Positions 27,402 through 37,038 are shown, numbered from the stretch's first letter. The stretch: DNA of 64,000 nucleotides from Ralstonia thomasii (GCF_958405895.1 NZ_CATZAR010000021.1); one strand, 5' to 3'. Numbers and translations are program-made. The notes: generated from the letters alone by a model not told the origin.

Positions 27402-27437
27402 AAAAAAGGCGAAGCCATGTGGCCTCGCCTTTTTTTG
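27402..27437 (-). terminator. terminator of the spoT operon
   Basis: Stem AAAAAAGGCGA/TCGCCTTTTTT with inner GCC/GGC pairs, 16 bp after the spoT stop; the T run follows on the minus strand. Confidence 0.85.
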
Positions 27438-27452
27438 TTTCCGCTCGGAGCG

Positions 27453-30029
27453 TCAATCTCCACCGCGATCTCGCGCAATACGAATCACATCCGGGTTGCG
27501 CCGCAGCGCGCGCATCACATCGGCCAAGTGCACGCGATCATGCACCTGGATCAGGAACGTCATGTACGTCGCTTCCTGATCGCCCTCTTGCTCCATCGAC
27601 ACGTGCGCCACGTTGGCGTCAGCCGACGTCAGGTCGGCGGCGACACGCGCCAGAATGCCCTTCGTATTGCGCACCAGCACCTTGATCGACACATCGAACG
27701 CGCGTGTCGTGTGCTCCGCCCACATGACGTCAATCCAATGCTCGGGATCCTTGCCATGCAGACGTTTGGCCACGCGGCATTCCTGCACGTGGATCTGCAA
27801 GCCTTCGCCCTTGCCGATATAGCCGACGATCGGGTCACCGGGAATCGGGCGGCAGCACGAAGAGAACACCATTGCCATGCCTTCGTCGCCACTCACGGTG
27901 ACGGCAGGGGCCTCGTCGCCAGCGAAGGTATGCACGGCCGCCATCAAGGCTTCATCGCCGTCGTGACCGCCTTCTTGCAGAAGAATTTCGAGACGGCGCG
28001 CAACCACGGCGGCCACCCGGCGGCCGAGCGCGAGATCCGCAAAAACGTCTTCACGCGCCTTGTTGCCCGTCCACTGCACGACGCGCTCCCATACCTGGGC
28101 GGACACGGCCTTCATGTCGATGCCGATCTGACGCAGCGCCTGTTCGAGCAAACGCTCGCCCAGTTGAATCGCCTCATCCAGCTTGGCCGTCTTGAGGAAA
28201 TGCCGGATCGCCGCGCGCGCCTTGCCTGTGCGCACGAACGTGAGCCATGCGGGGTTCGGCTTTGAATACGGCGCCGTCACCACCTCGACGATGTCGCCGT
28301 TTTTCAGCTCCGTACGCAACGGCAGCAGTTCGTTGTTGATCTTGACCGCCACACACTGGTTGCCCAGATCGCTGTGCACAGCGTAGGCGAAGTCCAGCGC
28401 CGTAGCACCGCGCGGCAGCGCGCGGATCTCGCCCTTGGGCGTGAACACGTAGACCGCATCCGGGAACAGGTCGATCTTGACGTGCTCCAGAAACTCCTGC
28501 GAATCCCCCGTCTGGCTTTGGATGTCGAGCAGCGACTGCAGCCACTGATGCGCTTGCTGCTGCGCGCGATCGGGCTCGTCGTGGTGCTGCTTGTACATCC
28601 AGTGTGCGGCCACGCCGGCTTCCGCAATCTGGTTCATCTCACGCGTCCGGATCTGGAACTCGACCGGTGTGCCGAACGGGCCCACCAGCGTCGTGTGCAG
28701 CGACTGATAACCGTTGATCTTGGGGATGGCAATGTAGTCTTTGAACTTGCCGGGCATCGGCTTGTACAGGCTGTGCAGCGCACCCATCGTCATGTAGCAC
28801 TGCATCTGCGTGTCGACCACCACGCGAAAACCATACACATCCAGCACCTGCGAGAACGACAACTGCTTGTCGTGCATCTTGCGGTAAATGCTGTACAGGG
28901 TTTTTTCGCGCCCGGTCATTTCGGCCGGGATGCCCGCGTCGGTCAGCGCGCGCTGGGCCGTTTCCAGAATGCGGCTCACGACCTCGCGCCGATTGCCGCG
29001 CGCCGCCTTCACCGCCTTCTCGAGCGTGGCATACCGGAACGGCGAGCCGATACGGAAGCTCAGTTCCTGCAGCTCCCGGTATGTCGTATTCAGGCCGAGG
29101 CGGTGCGCGATCGGCGCGTAAATCTCCATCGTCTCGCCGGCAATGCGGCGGCGCTTCTCCGGCGGCACGTGGTCGAGCGTGCGCATGTTGTGCGTACGAT
29201 CGGCGAGCTTGACGAGAATCACGCGCACATCGCGCGCCATCGCGAGCAGCATCTTGCGGAAGCTCTCGGCTTGCGCCTGTTCGCGGCTCTGGAATTCAAG
29301 CTTGTCCAACTTGGTCAGGCCGTCGACCAGCTCTGCGACTTTGGGGCCGAACTTCTCGGCAAGCTCGCTCTTGGTCACGCCCTGGTCTTCGATCACGTCG
29401 TGCAGCAGCGCCGCCATGATCGATTGCACATCCAGCTTCCAGCCCGCGCAGATCTCTGCCACGGCCACGGGATGCGTGATGTACGGCTCGCCGCTTTGGC
29501 GGTACTGCCCGAGGTGCGCCTCATCGGAAAAGTGGAAGGCTTCCTTCACCAGCTTGAGATCCGCCGGCTTCAGATACGACAGCTTTTCGGTCAGCCCCGA
29601 AATGGAGACGACCTGTTGGCGAGGCGGTGCCGCCGGCTGCGAGGTCGGGCCGAAAAGATGCCGATAGGTCTGCTCGAGCACCGCATCAATGAAGAGCGTG
29701 TCGGCGCCCTCCGGCTTGGCTGTCGAGCCAGCGGCGTCGGCGCTTGCGCCCTTATGCGATTTGGGCGGCAGGGCTGCCCGCTCCCCTACCAGGTCGGCGC
29801 CACGCGGATCAGGCAAGTTCGGCGCACCCGTACGAGGCGACGCGGGGCCGGAGCCGGAAGCGGATGACGGCATGGAAACGATGGAAGCGGTGGAAGACCC
29901 GGAAGGGACCGTGGAAGCGCCCGGCTCAGGACCGGACGACCTCGCGGACGATTCCACCGACGGCACGTTGTGTTCGTGCGTGGCGGAATGTTGGGTCCTG
30001 GGCGAAGAAGAAACAGGCGAGGTAGGCAT
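27453..30029 (-). CDS. spoT: bifunctional (p)ppGpp synthetase/hydrolase
   Basis: An 858-residue RelA/SpoT homologue that makes and degrades (p)ppGpp. The hydrolase HD site is intact (ITHPVAVAE, then ALLHDVIEDQG with His210-Asp211). The synthetase part has TGREKTLYSIYRKM near 372-385 and the active-site region DYIAIPKINGYQSLHTT near 431-447. A TGS domain (about 530-600) and a C-terminal ACT domain (about 780-858) follow. About 140 Ser/Pro/Ala-rich residues precede the conserved part, more than in E. coli SpoT. rpoZ and gmk lie upstream on the same strand, the classical gmk-rpoZ-spoT order. Confidence 0.95.
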   Translation of the reverse strand: MPTSPVSSSPRTQHSATHEHNVPSVESSARSSGPEPGASTVPSGSSTASIVSMPSSASGSGPASPRTGAPNLPDPRGADLVGERAALPPKSHKGASADAAGSTAKPEGADTLFIDAVLEQTYRHLFGPTSQPAAPPRQQVVSISGLTEKLSYLKPADLKLVKEAFHFSDEAHLGQYRQSGEPYITHPVAVAEICAGWKLDVQSIMAALLHDVIEDQGVTKSELAEKFGPKVAELVDGLTKLDKLEFQSREQAQAESFRKMLLAMARDVRVILVKLADRTHNMRTLDHVPPEKRRRIAGETMEIYAPIAHRLGLNTTYRELQELSFRIGSPFRYATLEKAVKAARGNRREVVSRILETAQRALTDAGIPAEMTGREKTLYSIYRKMHDKQLSFSQVLDVYGFRVVVDTQMQCYMTMGALHSLYKPMPGKFKDYIAIPKINGYQSLHTTLVGPFGTPVEFQIRTREMNQIAEAGVAAHWMYKQHHDEPDRAQQQAHQWLQSLLDIQSQTGDSQEFLEHVKIDLFPDAVYVFTPKGEIRALPRGATALDFAYAVHSDLGNQCVAVKINNELLPLRTELKNGDIVEVVTAPYSKPNPAWLTFVRTGKARAAIRHFLKTAKLDEAIQLGERLLEQALRQIGIDMKAVSAQVWERVVQWTGNKAREDVFADLALGRRVAAVVARRLEILLQEGGHDGDEALMAAVHTFAGDEAPAVTVSGDEGMAMVFSSCCRPIPGDPIVGYIGKGEGLQIHVQECRVAKRLHGKDPEHWIDVMWAEHTTRAFDVSIKVLVRNTKGILARVAADLTSADANVAHVSMEQEGDQEATYMTFLIQVHDRVHLADVMRALRRNPDVIRIARDRGGD

Positions 30030-30138
30030 GCCGGAGGTCTAGTGCGTTCGCGGCTTTCACATCCACGAAAGATCGCAAGAACGATCAGTGACCGAGGCAG
30101 CGTACCACGCCAGGTAATGCCAGGTAACGCGTGTCAGC

Positions 30139-30342
30139 TCAGGACGGAACCTTCTTGAGCATCTCGATGCCAACCTGGCCCGATGCGATTTCGCGCAATG
30201 CGGTCACGGTTGGCTTGTCCTTGGCATCGACCTTGGGCGTGTGGCCCTGCACCAACTGACGGGCGCGGTACGTTGCGGCCAATGCCAGTTCGAAGCGATT
30301 CGGAATCTGTTTCAAGCAATCTTCGACGGTAATACGCGCCAT
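30139..30342 (-). CDS. rpoZ: RNA polymerase omega subunit
   Basis: A 67-residue subunit that helps fold and assemble beta-prime. It begins MARITVEDCLKQIPNRFELA, the family signature, and has the conserved ATYRARQL and TVTALREIASG segments. A GGTGGAG site precedes ATG 30342. It lies between gmk and spoT on the same strand. Confidence 0.97.
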   Translation of the reverse strand: MARITVEDCLKQIPNRFELALAATYRARQLVQGHTPKVDAKDKPTVTALREIASGQVGIEMLKKVPS

Positions 30343-30478
30343 GAAAACTCCACCTGGTGGCAAATCTAGTTGATCTCGATATTTTAGCAGCAGCGCAGCA
30401 CTCCCTTCGGACAGCTCTTGGGCGCAGGCGCTACCACACTTTCGCAATCGCGCTGGAAAACGTGATTGCGCTGCGTGC

Positions 30479-31144
30479 TCAGTGAATGCCCAGCTCGACG
30501 AACAACTCGCCGTGGCGCGCCTTCTGGGCACCGAAGCGCAGGCGCGTGGCCTGCACCACGGTGCGCAGTTCGGCCAATGCGGTATCGAACACTTCGTTGA
30601 TGATCACGTAGTCGGCCTCGGGCGCGTGCGCCATCTCGGAGCCCGCCGCCAGCAGGCGGCGCACGATCACATTCGGCTCGTCCTGACCGCGCTTCTTCAG
30701 ACGTTCTTCCAGCGCAGGGAGCGACGGCGGCAGGATGAAGATTTCGACGGCATTGGAAAAACGCTGATGCACCTGTTGAGCGCCCTGCCAGTCGATCTCG
30801 AGCAGCACGTCGGTGCCGGCGCGCATCTGTTCTTCGATCCACACGCGCGAAGTGGCGTAGTAGTTGCCGTGTACCTCGGCCCATTCGAGAAACTCGCCGC
30901 GATCACGACAAGCCTTGAACTCCTCGACGGTCATGAAGTTGTACTCGCGGCCGTGCTGCTCGCCCGGACGCGGCTTGCGCGTCGTAGCTGAGACCGACAG
31001 GCGAATCGACGAATCCTGCGCCAGCAGCGCATTCACCAGCGTCGACTTGCCGGCGCCGGACGGTGCCACGACCATGAACAGGCTGCCGGGAAAATGATTC
31101 TCGATGGGCGTATCAACGGCAGAGTGCGCTTGAGAGGATGGCAT
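30479..31144 (-). CDS. gmk: guanylate kinase
   Basis: A 221-residue enzyme that phosphorylates GMP to GDP. The P-loop APSGAGKST is at residues 27-35, the GMP-binding part SVSATTRKPRPGE follows, and the lid region has KRGQDEPNVIVRRL. Compared with E. coli it has about 15 extra N-terminal residues. It lies 22 bp after yicC and upstream of rpoZ in the same operon. Confidence 0.96.
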   Translation of the reverse strand: MPSSQAHSAVDTPIENHFPGSLFMVVAPSGAGKSTLVNALLAQDSSIRLSVSATTRKPRPGEQHGREYNFMTVEEFKACRDRGEFLEWAEVHGNYYATSRVWIEEQMRAGTDVLLEIDWQGAQQVHQRFSNAVEIFILPPSLPALEERLKKRGQDEPNVIVRRLLAAGSEMAHAPEADYVIINEVFDTALAELRTVVQATRLRFGAQKARHGELFVELGIH

Positions 31145-31166
31145 GTTCTGGTTCTATCGTTTCAAG

Positions 31167-32102
31167 TTATTCGAGGTTCTGGACCTGCTCGCGCATCTGC
31201 TCGATGAGCAGCTTGAGTTCCATCGATGCATCGGCCAGTTCCTTGGCGGCGGCCTTCGAGCCGAGCGTATTCGCCTCGCGGTTCAACTCCTGCATCATGA
31301 AATCGAGGCGCTTGCCGATCTGGCCGCCCTTCTCCAGGATGTGGCGCGTCTCGCGCAGGTGCGCCTGGAGGCGCGAAAGTTCTTCGGCGATGTCGATGCG
31401 GATGCCGTAGACGGTAGCTTCCTGGCGGATGCGCTCCGACAGCTCGTCGCGCGTCAGTGCCGGCGTGCCTTCGGGCGCGGCCAGGCCAAACGCCTCGCGC
31501 AGGCGTTCGGTCAGCTTGTCCTGATGCTGCTGGATCAGGACCGGCACCATCGGCGTGAGCTTGTCGACGATGGCGAGCATTGCGTCAGCACGGTCGAGCA
31601 GCACGGCCTTGAGCGCATCGCCTTCGCGACGGCGCGATTCCAGAAGTTGCTTGAGCGCCTCTTTGGCGGCCTCGATCACGGCGTCGCGCAACGCGTCCTG
31701 TGTCAGTTGGGGCTCGGCCAGCACGCCGGGCCAGCGTAGGATTTCACCCATGCGCAGCGAACCCGATGCCGGCAGGTGGGGCGTGACCGCCTGCTCAAGC
31801 TTGGCCAGTTGTTGCAGCAGTTCCACATTGAGCGCTGCGACATCGCTGGCGGCTTCCTGGCGCTGCAGGTTGATCCGGCACTCCAGCTTGCCGCGCGACA
31901 GTGCGCCCATCAGCATTTCGCGCAGGGCCGGCTCGAAGGCACGGCACTCTTCCGGCGCGCGGAACAGCAGATCGAGGAAGCGCGAGTTCACGGTGCGGAA
32001 CTCGACCGAGACGGTGGCGACGCTCCCGCTGGGTGCGCCATGGGCATCGGTAAAGGCTGCCTGGCGTGTGGCAACGCCGTAGCCGGTCATGCTGTGGATC
32101 AT
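31167..32102 (-). CDS. yicC: YicC-family endoribonuclease
   Basis: A 311-residue protein of the YicC/YloC family (N-terminal YicC domain from MIHSMTGYGVA and C-terminal DUF1732, ending in the typical GQIGKRLDFMMQELNREANT). E. coli YicC is an endoribonuclease acting on RNA such as RyhB. It is the first gene of the yicC-gmk-rpoZ-spoT unit. The start at 32102 fits the family N-terminus although the ribosome site is poor. Confidence 0.92.
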   Translation of the reverse strand: MIHSMTGYGVATRQAAFTDAHGAPSGSVATVSVEFRTVNSRFLDLLFRAPEECRAFEPALREMLMGALSRGKLECRINLQRQEAASDVAALNVELLQQLAKLEQAVTPHLPASGSLRMGEILRWPGVLAEPQLTQDALRDAVIEAAKEALKQLLESRRREGDALKAVLLDRADAMLAIVDKLTPMVPVLIQQHQDKLTERLREAFGLAAPEGTPALTRDELSERIRQEATVYGIRIDIAEELSRLQAHLRETRHILEKGGQIGKRLDFMMQELNREANTLGSKAAAKELADASMELKLLIEQMREQVQNLE

Positions 32103-32253
32103 GGAATCGTGGTGTGTTGTTCTTGATCGAGTCGGAAAATCCGGCGGCGGTTATTTAACGCCCGGAATTGGCGGGGAATCCCCCACCTTTTGTCGCTTTA
32201 CAACGTGTGGACTGGTCAGGGAGAATCCGACAGCCATTTCGCCACACAAACCC

Positions 32254-33279
32254 ATGACAGAGTCAAAAGGCTCAGGACAGCCACGCAGTGCACCGTTGCC
32301 GGTCGGCACCTTGCTGTCCAATTATCGTATTGTAAAGAAGTTGGCCAGCGGGGGGTTCAGCTTCGTCTATCTCGCCACCGACGAACATGGGACGCCGGTG
32401 GCTGTGAAGGAATACCTGCCGTCTTCGCTGGCCCGTCGCGCGCCCGGCGAATTGATTCCTGTCGTGCCCGAAGAAAGCGCGAGTGCGTTCCGCCTGGGGC
32501 TCAAGTACTTTTTTGAAGAAGGCCGGTCACTGGCCAAGATTTCCCACCCTGCCATCGTGCGCGTGCTCAATTTCTTTCGGGAAAACGGCACCGTCTATAT
32601 GGTGATGACGTATGAGCAGGGTAAAACGCTGCAGGAACACATCCTCACCGCGCGCCAGCAAGGCAAGCTGAAGATGCTGCGCGAGCGCTTCATCCGCCAG
32701 GTCTTCCATGACCTGATGAGCGGGCTGCGCGAAGTCCACATCCACAAGCTGCTGCACCTCGATATCAAGCCCGGCAATATCTACCTGCGCGAAGATTTTT
32801 CGCCGATCCTGCTCGATTTCGGCGCTGCACGGCAGACGCTCACCGCCGAAGCCTCGCGCTTCCAGCCGATGTACACGCCGGGCTTTGCCGCACCGGAGCT
32901 GTACCGCAAGCACAACGAGCTGGGCCCGTGGACGGACATCTATAGCATCGGCGCCACCATCTATGCCTGCATGGCCGGCACGCCGCCCCAGGAAGCCACG
33001 CAGCGCGAGAAAGACGACAAGCTGGAAGAAGGCCTGGAGCGCCTGCGCAAGGTCTACACAGCCAGCCTGATCGATCTGGTTGGCTGGTGCCTGAAGATGA
33101 AGCCTGAAGAGCGCCCGCAGAGCGTGTTCCGCCTGCAAAAGGTGCTGCGTGAAGAAAGCAACGCGCTGACCGAGTTGCAAGCGTTGACCGCCATCACACA
33201 GGGTGGCCCGGTGCCGGAAGAAAAAGAGGCGTTGACAACGCGTTTCATGAGCCGGCTGTTGCGCCGCCGGGACAGTTGA
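32254..33279 (+). CDS. Ser/Thr protein kinase
   Basis: A 341-residue cytosolic Hanks-type kinase. The glycine loop is LASGGFSFVYLA (about residues 31-42), the ATP lysine is in VAVKEYLP, the catalytic loop reads HLDIKPGNIYL (Asp near 170), and the metal motif is LLDFGAAR. The catalytic loop has HLD where most kinases have HRD, so this is a non-RD kinase. No membrane segment or sensor domain follows. A PP2C phosphatase gene starts 105 bp later, forming a likely reversible switch. Substrate unknown. ATG 32254 is chosen over upstream starts that are not protein-like. Confidence 0.9.
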   Translation: MTESKGSGQPRSAPLPVGTLLSNYRIVKKLASGGFSFVYLATDEHGTPVAVKEYLPSSLARRAPGELIPVVPEESASAFRLGLKYFFEEGRSLAKISHPAIVRVLNFFRENGTVYMVMTYEQGKTLQEHILTARQQGKLKMLRERFIRQVFHDLMSGLREVHIHKLLHLDIKPGNIYLREDFSPILLDFGAARQTLTAEASRFQPMYTPGFAAPELYRKHNELGPWTDIYSIGATIYACMAGTPPQEATQREKDDKLEEGLERLRKVYTASLIDLVGWCLKMKPEERPQSVFRLQKVLREESNALTELQALTAITQGGPVPEEKEALTTRFMSRLLRRRDS

Positions 33280-33384
33280 CCGCCAAGCCGCCACCCATAG
33301 GCGGAGTATGATTCCAAAAGGTGCAACACTCGGCGGGACTAGCCGCTGCACCGCATCCCCTCACCGAATACTCATCTAGCCGCA

Positions 33385-34299
33385 ATGCGATTCTCGGTTT
33401 ATCAGGAAAGCAAGAAAGGCGCGCGACGCGTCAACCAGGACCGCATGGGCTACTGCTTCACGCGCGACGCCATGTTGATGGTGCTCTGCGACGGCCTGGG
33501 CGGGCATTCGCTGGGCGAAGTTGCTGCCCAGCAGGCGCTGCAGACCATGGCGCGCCAGTTCCAGCGCCACGCACGTCCGTCGATCCGCAATCCGCGTGAT
33601 TTCCTGCACGAGAGCATCATGCTCGCGCACCGCGACATCCACCGCTATGCCGAGACGAACGGCCTGCCGGATGCGCCGCGCACGACAATCGTCTGCGCGC
33701 TCGCCCAGCGCGGCTCGCTGCACTGGGCGCACGCCGGCGATTCGCGCATGTATTTGATGCGCAAAGGTGAACTGGTGACGCGCACGCGCGATCACTCCAA
33801 GATCGAGAACCTGCTGCAACAAGACCGTGTACTGCCGATGCAGGTCGCGAACCACCCCGAGCGCAACAAGATCTACAACTGCCTGGGCTCGCCCAATCTG
33901 CCGCTGATCGACATCGGCGGGCCGGTGAACCTTGAGCCAGGCGACGTCGCCATGCTGTGCTCCGACGGACTGTGGGGCAGCGTGCAGGAAGACGAACTGA
34001 TCGACACCTGCACAAGCTTCTCGGTCACGCAGGCGATTCCTGAGCTGATTGCCCGCGCATTGCGCAATGCCGGCGACTCGGCAGACAACACCACCGCCAT
34101 CTCCATGATGTGGGAGCTGGACGCTGTGACCACTACGCAGGATTCGGTGCAGACTGACACCCTCCCGCTAAACGCCTTCACCACGTCCATCCTGGACGCG
34201 CCGCAAAGCGAATCGGGGCTGATGTCGGAAGAGGAAATCGAGCGCTCCATCGCTGAAATCCGCGCCGCCATCGACAAGACCAGCAATCTGACGCGCTAA
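33385..34299 (+). CDS. PP2C-family protein phosphatase
   Basis: A 304-residue metal-dependent phosphatase. Motifs in order are VNQDRMGY, LCDGLGGHSLGE, HAGDSRMYL, CSDGLWG and ADNTTAISM, with the metal-binding Asp residues all present. The last 60 residues, after the fold, are acidic and end in a short helix (SEEEIERSIAEIRAAID). It follows the kinase on the same strand and is its likely partner. Length and motif set match stand-alone bacterial PP2C enzymes. Confidence 0.92.
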   Translation: MRFSVYQESKKGARRVNQDRMGYCFTRDAMLMVLCDGLGGHSLGEVAAQQALQTMARQFQRHARPSIRNPRDFLHESIMLAHRDIHRYAETNGLPDAPRTTIVCALAQRGSLHWAHAGDSRMYLMRKGELVTRTRDHSKIENLLQQDRVLPMQVANHPERNKIYNCLGSPNLPLIDIGGPVNLEPGDVAMLCSDGLWGSVQEDELIDTCTSFSVTQAIPELIARALRNAGDSADNTTAISMMWELDAVTTTQDSVQTDTLPLNAFTTSILDAPQSESGLMSEEEIERSIAEIRAAIDKTSNLTR

Positions 34300-34395
34300 G
34301 CGCCACAGCGCAGACCCCCTCCTCCGGCCCGCCCTGCCAAGCGCAGCGCGGGCCGGTATCATGTTGGGCTATCCGTTTCTTAAGCGAGACCCCAC

Positions 34396-35112
34396 ATGCG
34401 ACCCAGCGGCCGCCAGCCCGACCAACTCCGCCCTGTCACCCTCACCCGCAAGTTCACGCGCCATGCCGAAGGCTCGGTGCTGGTGTGCTTTGGCGACACG
34501 CAAGTGCTCTGCACGGCCAGCGTGCTGCCCAAGGTGCCGCCGCACAAGAAGGGCAGCGGCGAGGGCTGGGTGACAGCCGAATACGGCATGCTGCCGCGCT
34601 CGACGCACACGCGCTCCGACCGCGAGGCCGCACGCGGCAAGCAGAGCGGCCGCACGCAGGAAATCCAGCGCCTGATCGGCCGCGCGATGCGTACAGTGTT
34701 CGATCTGCGCGCGCTGGGCGAGCACACGCTGCATCTCGACTGCGACGTGCTGCAGGCCGATGGCGGCACGCGCACGGCCAGCATTACCGGCGCGTTCGTC
34801 GCGGCATACGACGCTGTCTCGGTCATGCGCGAAAAGGGCCAGTTGGTGGGCGACCCGGTCCGCGACTTCGTGGCAGCCGTATCGGTCGGGGTGGTCGACG
34901 GCGTACCGGTGCTCGATCTGGACTACCCCGAAGACTCCGCCTGCGATACCGACATGAACGTCGTCATGACCGGCAGTGGCGGCTTTGTGGAAGTGCAAGG
35001 CACCGCGGAAGGCACGCCGTTCTCGCGTGCCGAAATGGATGCAATGCTGGGCTTGGCCGATCAAGGCATCCGCACGCTGATCAGCCTGCAGAAGCAGGCG
35101 CTGGGCCTGTGA
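34396..35112 (+). CDS. rph: ribonuclease PH
   Basis: A 238-residue phosphorolytic 3' exoribonuclease that trims tRNA precursors. Visible features are MRPSGRQPDQLRPV at the start, the phosphate-site region EYGMLPRSTHTRSDREAARG, and the acidic site LDCDVLQADGGTRTASI. Its stop codon overlaps a GTG start candidate of rdgB, so the two are coupled. Confidence 0.96.
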   Translation: MRPSGRQPDQLRPVTLTRKFTRHAEGSVLVCFGDTQVLCTASVLPKVPPHKKGSGEGWVTAEYGMLPRSTHTRSDREAARGKQSGRTQEIQRLIGRAMRTVFDLRALGEHTLHLDCDVLQADGGTRTASITGAFVAAYDAVSVMREKGQLVGDPVRDFVAAVSVGVVDGVPVLDLDYPEDSACDTDMNVVMTGSGGFVEVQGTAEGTPFSRAEMDAMLGLADQGIRTLISLQKQALGL

Positions 35113-35123
35113 TCGACACGGCC

Positions 35124-35729
35124 ATGCGCAAGATCGTTCTCGCATCAAACAACGCCGGCAAGCTGGCCGAGTTCAACACGCTGCTGGGCACCCTCGGGTT
35201 CGACGTGACGCCGCAAGGCGCGCTCGGCATTCCCGAGGCGGAAGAGCCCTATGCGACGTTCGTTGAAAACGCGCTCACCAAGGCGCGCCACGCGAGCCGT
35301 GCGTCGGGCCTGCCTGCGTTGGCAGACGACTCCGGCATCTGCGTGCATGCGTTGGGCGGCGCGCCGGGCGTGTATTCCGCGCGCTATGCGCAACTGGTGG
35401 GCGAGCCCAAATCGGACGCCGCCAACAACGCCCGCCTCGTCCGCGAACTGGTCGGCAAAGCGGATCGCGGAGCACACTATGTTTGCGTGCTTGTCTACGT
35501 GCGCCATGCCGATGACCCGCAGCCGATCATTGCCGAAGGCAACTGGTTTGGCGAGGTGATCGACACACCGCGCGGCGACGGCGGCTTCGGCTACGACCCA
35601 CACTTCCTGCTGCCCAATCTCGGCAAGACCGCCGCCGAACTGACCAAGGCCGAGAAGAACAGCGTGAGCCATCGTGCACAAGCCCTCGCGCAGCTCGTCG
35701 AACGGCTGCGCACCTTTGAAAACGCCTGA
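35124..35729 (+). CDS. rdgB: dITP/XTP pyrophosphatase (HAM1 family)
   Basis: A 201-residue house-cleaning enzyme that hydrolyses dITP, ITP and XTP to monophosphates. The conserved start is KIVLASNNAGKLAEF, with ALADDSGICVHALGGAPG and the substrate loop DGGFGYDPHF also present. ATG 35124 fits the family; GTG 35109, which overlaps the rph stop, is a coupled alternative that adds five residues. It stands between rph and hemW. Confidence 0.95.
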   Translation: MRKIVLASNNAGKLAEFNTLLGTLGFDVTPQGALGIPEAEEPYATFVENALTKARHASRASGLPALADDSGICVHALGGAPGVYSARYAQLVGEPKSDAANNARLVRELVGKADRGAHYVCVLVYVRHADDPQPIIAEGNWFGEVIDTPRGDGGFGYDPHFLLPNLGKTAAELTKAEKNSVSHRAQALAQLVERLRTFENA

Positions 35730-35736
35730 CGTTCCG

Positions 35737-37005
35737 ATGATCCCGATTTACCCCGCCGGCGCAGCCAAGACGCCTGCCGCGACTGCCGCTGAGACCGGTG
35801 ACAAGGTCACCTCCGTCTTCCTGCAGCCGGGCAAGATCAACTTGCCCGCTTCGCCGCCGCTGTCCTTGTACGTGCACGTGCCGTGGTGCGTACGCAAGTG
35901 TCCGTACTGCGATTTCAACTCGCATGCGGAGCCGGAACAGGGCATCCCGGAAGAGCGCTTTCTGGCTGCCGTGCGGCAAGACCTGGAAGCCGCGCTGCCG
36001 ATGGTGTGGGGCCGGCATGTGCACACGATCTTCATCGGGGGCGGTACGCCGAGCTTGTTGTCGGCGCAAGGGCTGGACCGCTTGCTGTCGGACATCCGCA
36101 TGCTGCTGCCAGTTGACGCCGACGCCGAGATCACGATGGAGGCCAACCCGGGCACGTTCGAGGCAGAACGCTTCCGTAGCTACCGCGCCAGCGGCGTGAA
36201 CCGCCTGTCGATCGGCATCCAGAGCTTCAACGACGCATACCTGCAGGCGCTAGGCCGCATCCACAGCGCCGCTGAAGCGCGCGCCGCCATCGACATGGCC
36301 CGCGCGCATTTCGACAACATCAACCTCGACCTGATGTTCGCGCTGCCGGGCCAGACACTTGCCGAGTGCGAGGCCGATGTTGAGGCCGCGTTGTCGTTCG
36401 ATACGAATCACGTGTCGCTGTACCACCTGACGCTGGAGCCGAACACCTACTTCGCCAAGTACCCGCCCGCGCTGCCGGATGACGACGCGGCGTTTGCAAT
36501 GCAGGACTGGATTCACGCGCGGTTGGCAGCGGCAGGCTACGAGCACTACGAGGTGTCGGCATACGCCAAGGCCGGCAAGCGCTGCAAGCACAACCTGAAC
36601 TACTGGCAATTCGGCGATTACCTCGGCATTGGCCCGGGCGCACACGGCAAGCTCAGTTTTCCGCACCGGGTCATCCGCGAGATGCGGCACAAGCATCCGG
36701 ACACGTATCTGCGCCAGGCCGAGACTGCGGGCGGTGCGGCCGTCATGCAGGAGCAGCGCGAAGTCGACGCTGCCGACCTGCCGTTCGAGTTCATGCTCAA
36801 TGCGCTGCGACTGACGGACGGTTTTCCCGTCACGCTGTTCCAGGAACGCACGGGCCTGCCGCTGCGCTCCATTGAGCGACAACTCGACGCCGCCGAGCAG
36901 CGCGGCCTGCTGACGCGCGACCATGTCGCCATCCGCCCGACCGAACTGGGACAGCGATTCCTCAACGATTTGCAGGAATTGTTCTTGGCCGACGACGAAA
37001 ACTGA
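35737..37005 (+). CDS. hemW: radical SAM haem chaperone HemW
   Basis: A 422-residue member of the coproporphyrinogen oxidase-like family. The iron-sulphur cluster motif is CVRKCPYCDF (CxxxCxxC) near residues 50-58, followed by IFIGGGTPSLL (SAM-binding) and SIGIQSFND. The C-terminal HemN-type domain begins near residue 330. HemW inserts haem into proteins and is not a true HemN. About 40 extra N-terminal residues precede the barrel. It starts 7 bp after rdgB. Confidence 0.93.
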   Translation: MIPIYPAGAAKTPAATAAETGDKVTSVFLQPGKINLPASPPLSLYVHVPWCVRKCPYCDFNSHAEPEQGIPEERFLAAVRQDLEAALPMVWGRHVHTIFIGGGTPSLLSAQGLDRLLSDIRMLLPVDADAEITMEANPGTFEAERFRSYRASGVNRLSIGIQSFNDAYLQALGRIHSAAEARAAIDMARAHFDNINLDLMFALPGQTLAECEADVEAALSFDTNHVSLYHLTLEPNTYFAKYPPALPDDDAAFAMQDWIHARLAAAGYEHYEVSAYAKAGKRCKHNLNYWQFGDYLGIGPGAHGKLSFPHRVIREMRHKHPDTYLRQAETAGGAAVMQEQREVDAADLPFEFMLNALRLTDGFPVTLFQERTGLPLRSIERQLDAAEQRGLLTRDHVAIRPTELGQRFLNDLQELFLADDEN

Positions 37006-37038
37006 CGGTACCCGGTGCCAAGTTGCGCCAGGTACCGT
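37005..37038. repeat. inverted repeat between hemW and tRNA-Ser
   Basis: Arms ACGGTACC (37005-37012) and GGTACCGT (37031-37038) are perfect; five more inner pairs (GGTGC/GCGCC with one wobble) extend the hairpin. No T run follows, so it is not a standard terminator. TACAAT at 37039-37044 follows directly and may be the -10 box of the tRNA promoter. Confidence 0.6.

Noticed and set aside
28374..29867. 497-residue open frame opposite spoT
   Set aside because: Shadow of the (p)ppGpp synthetase gene; no domain and no ribosome site.
30384..30884. 166-residue open frame overlapping gmk
   Set aside because: Same-strand shadow of guanylate kinase in another frame, Arg-rich and without a start signal.
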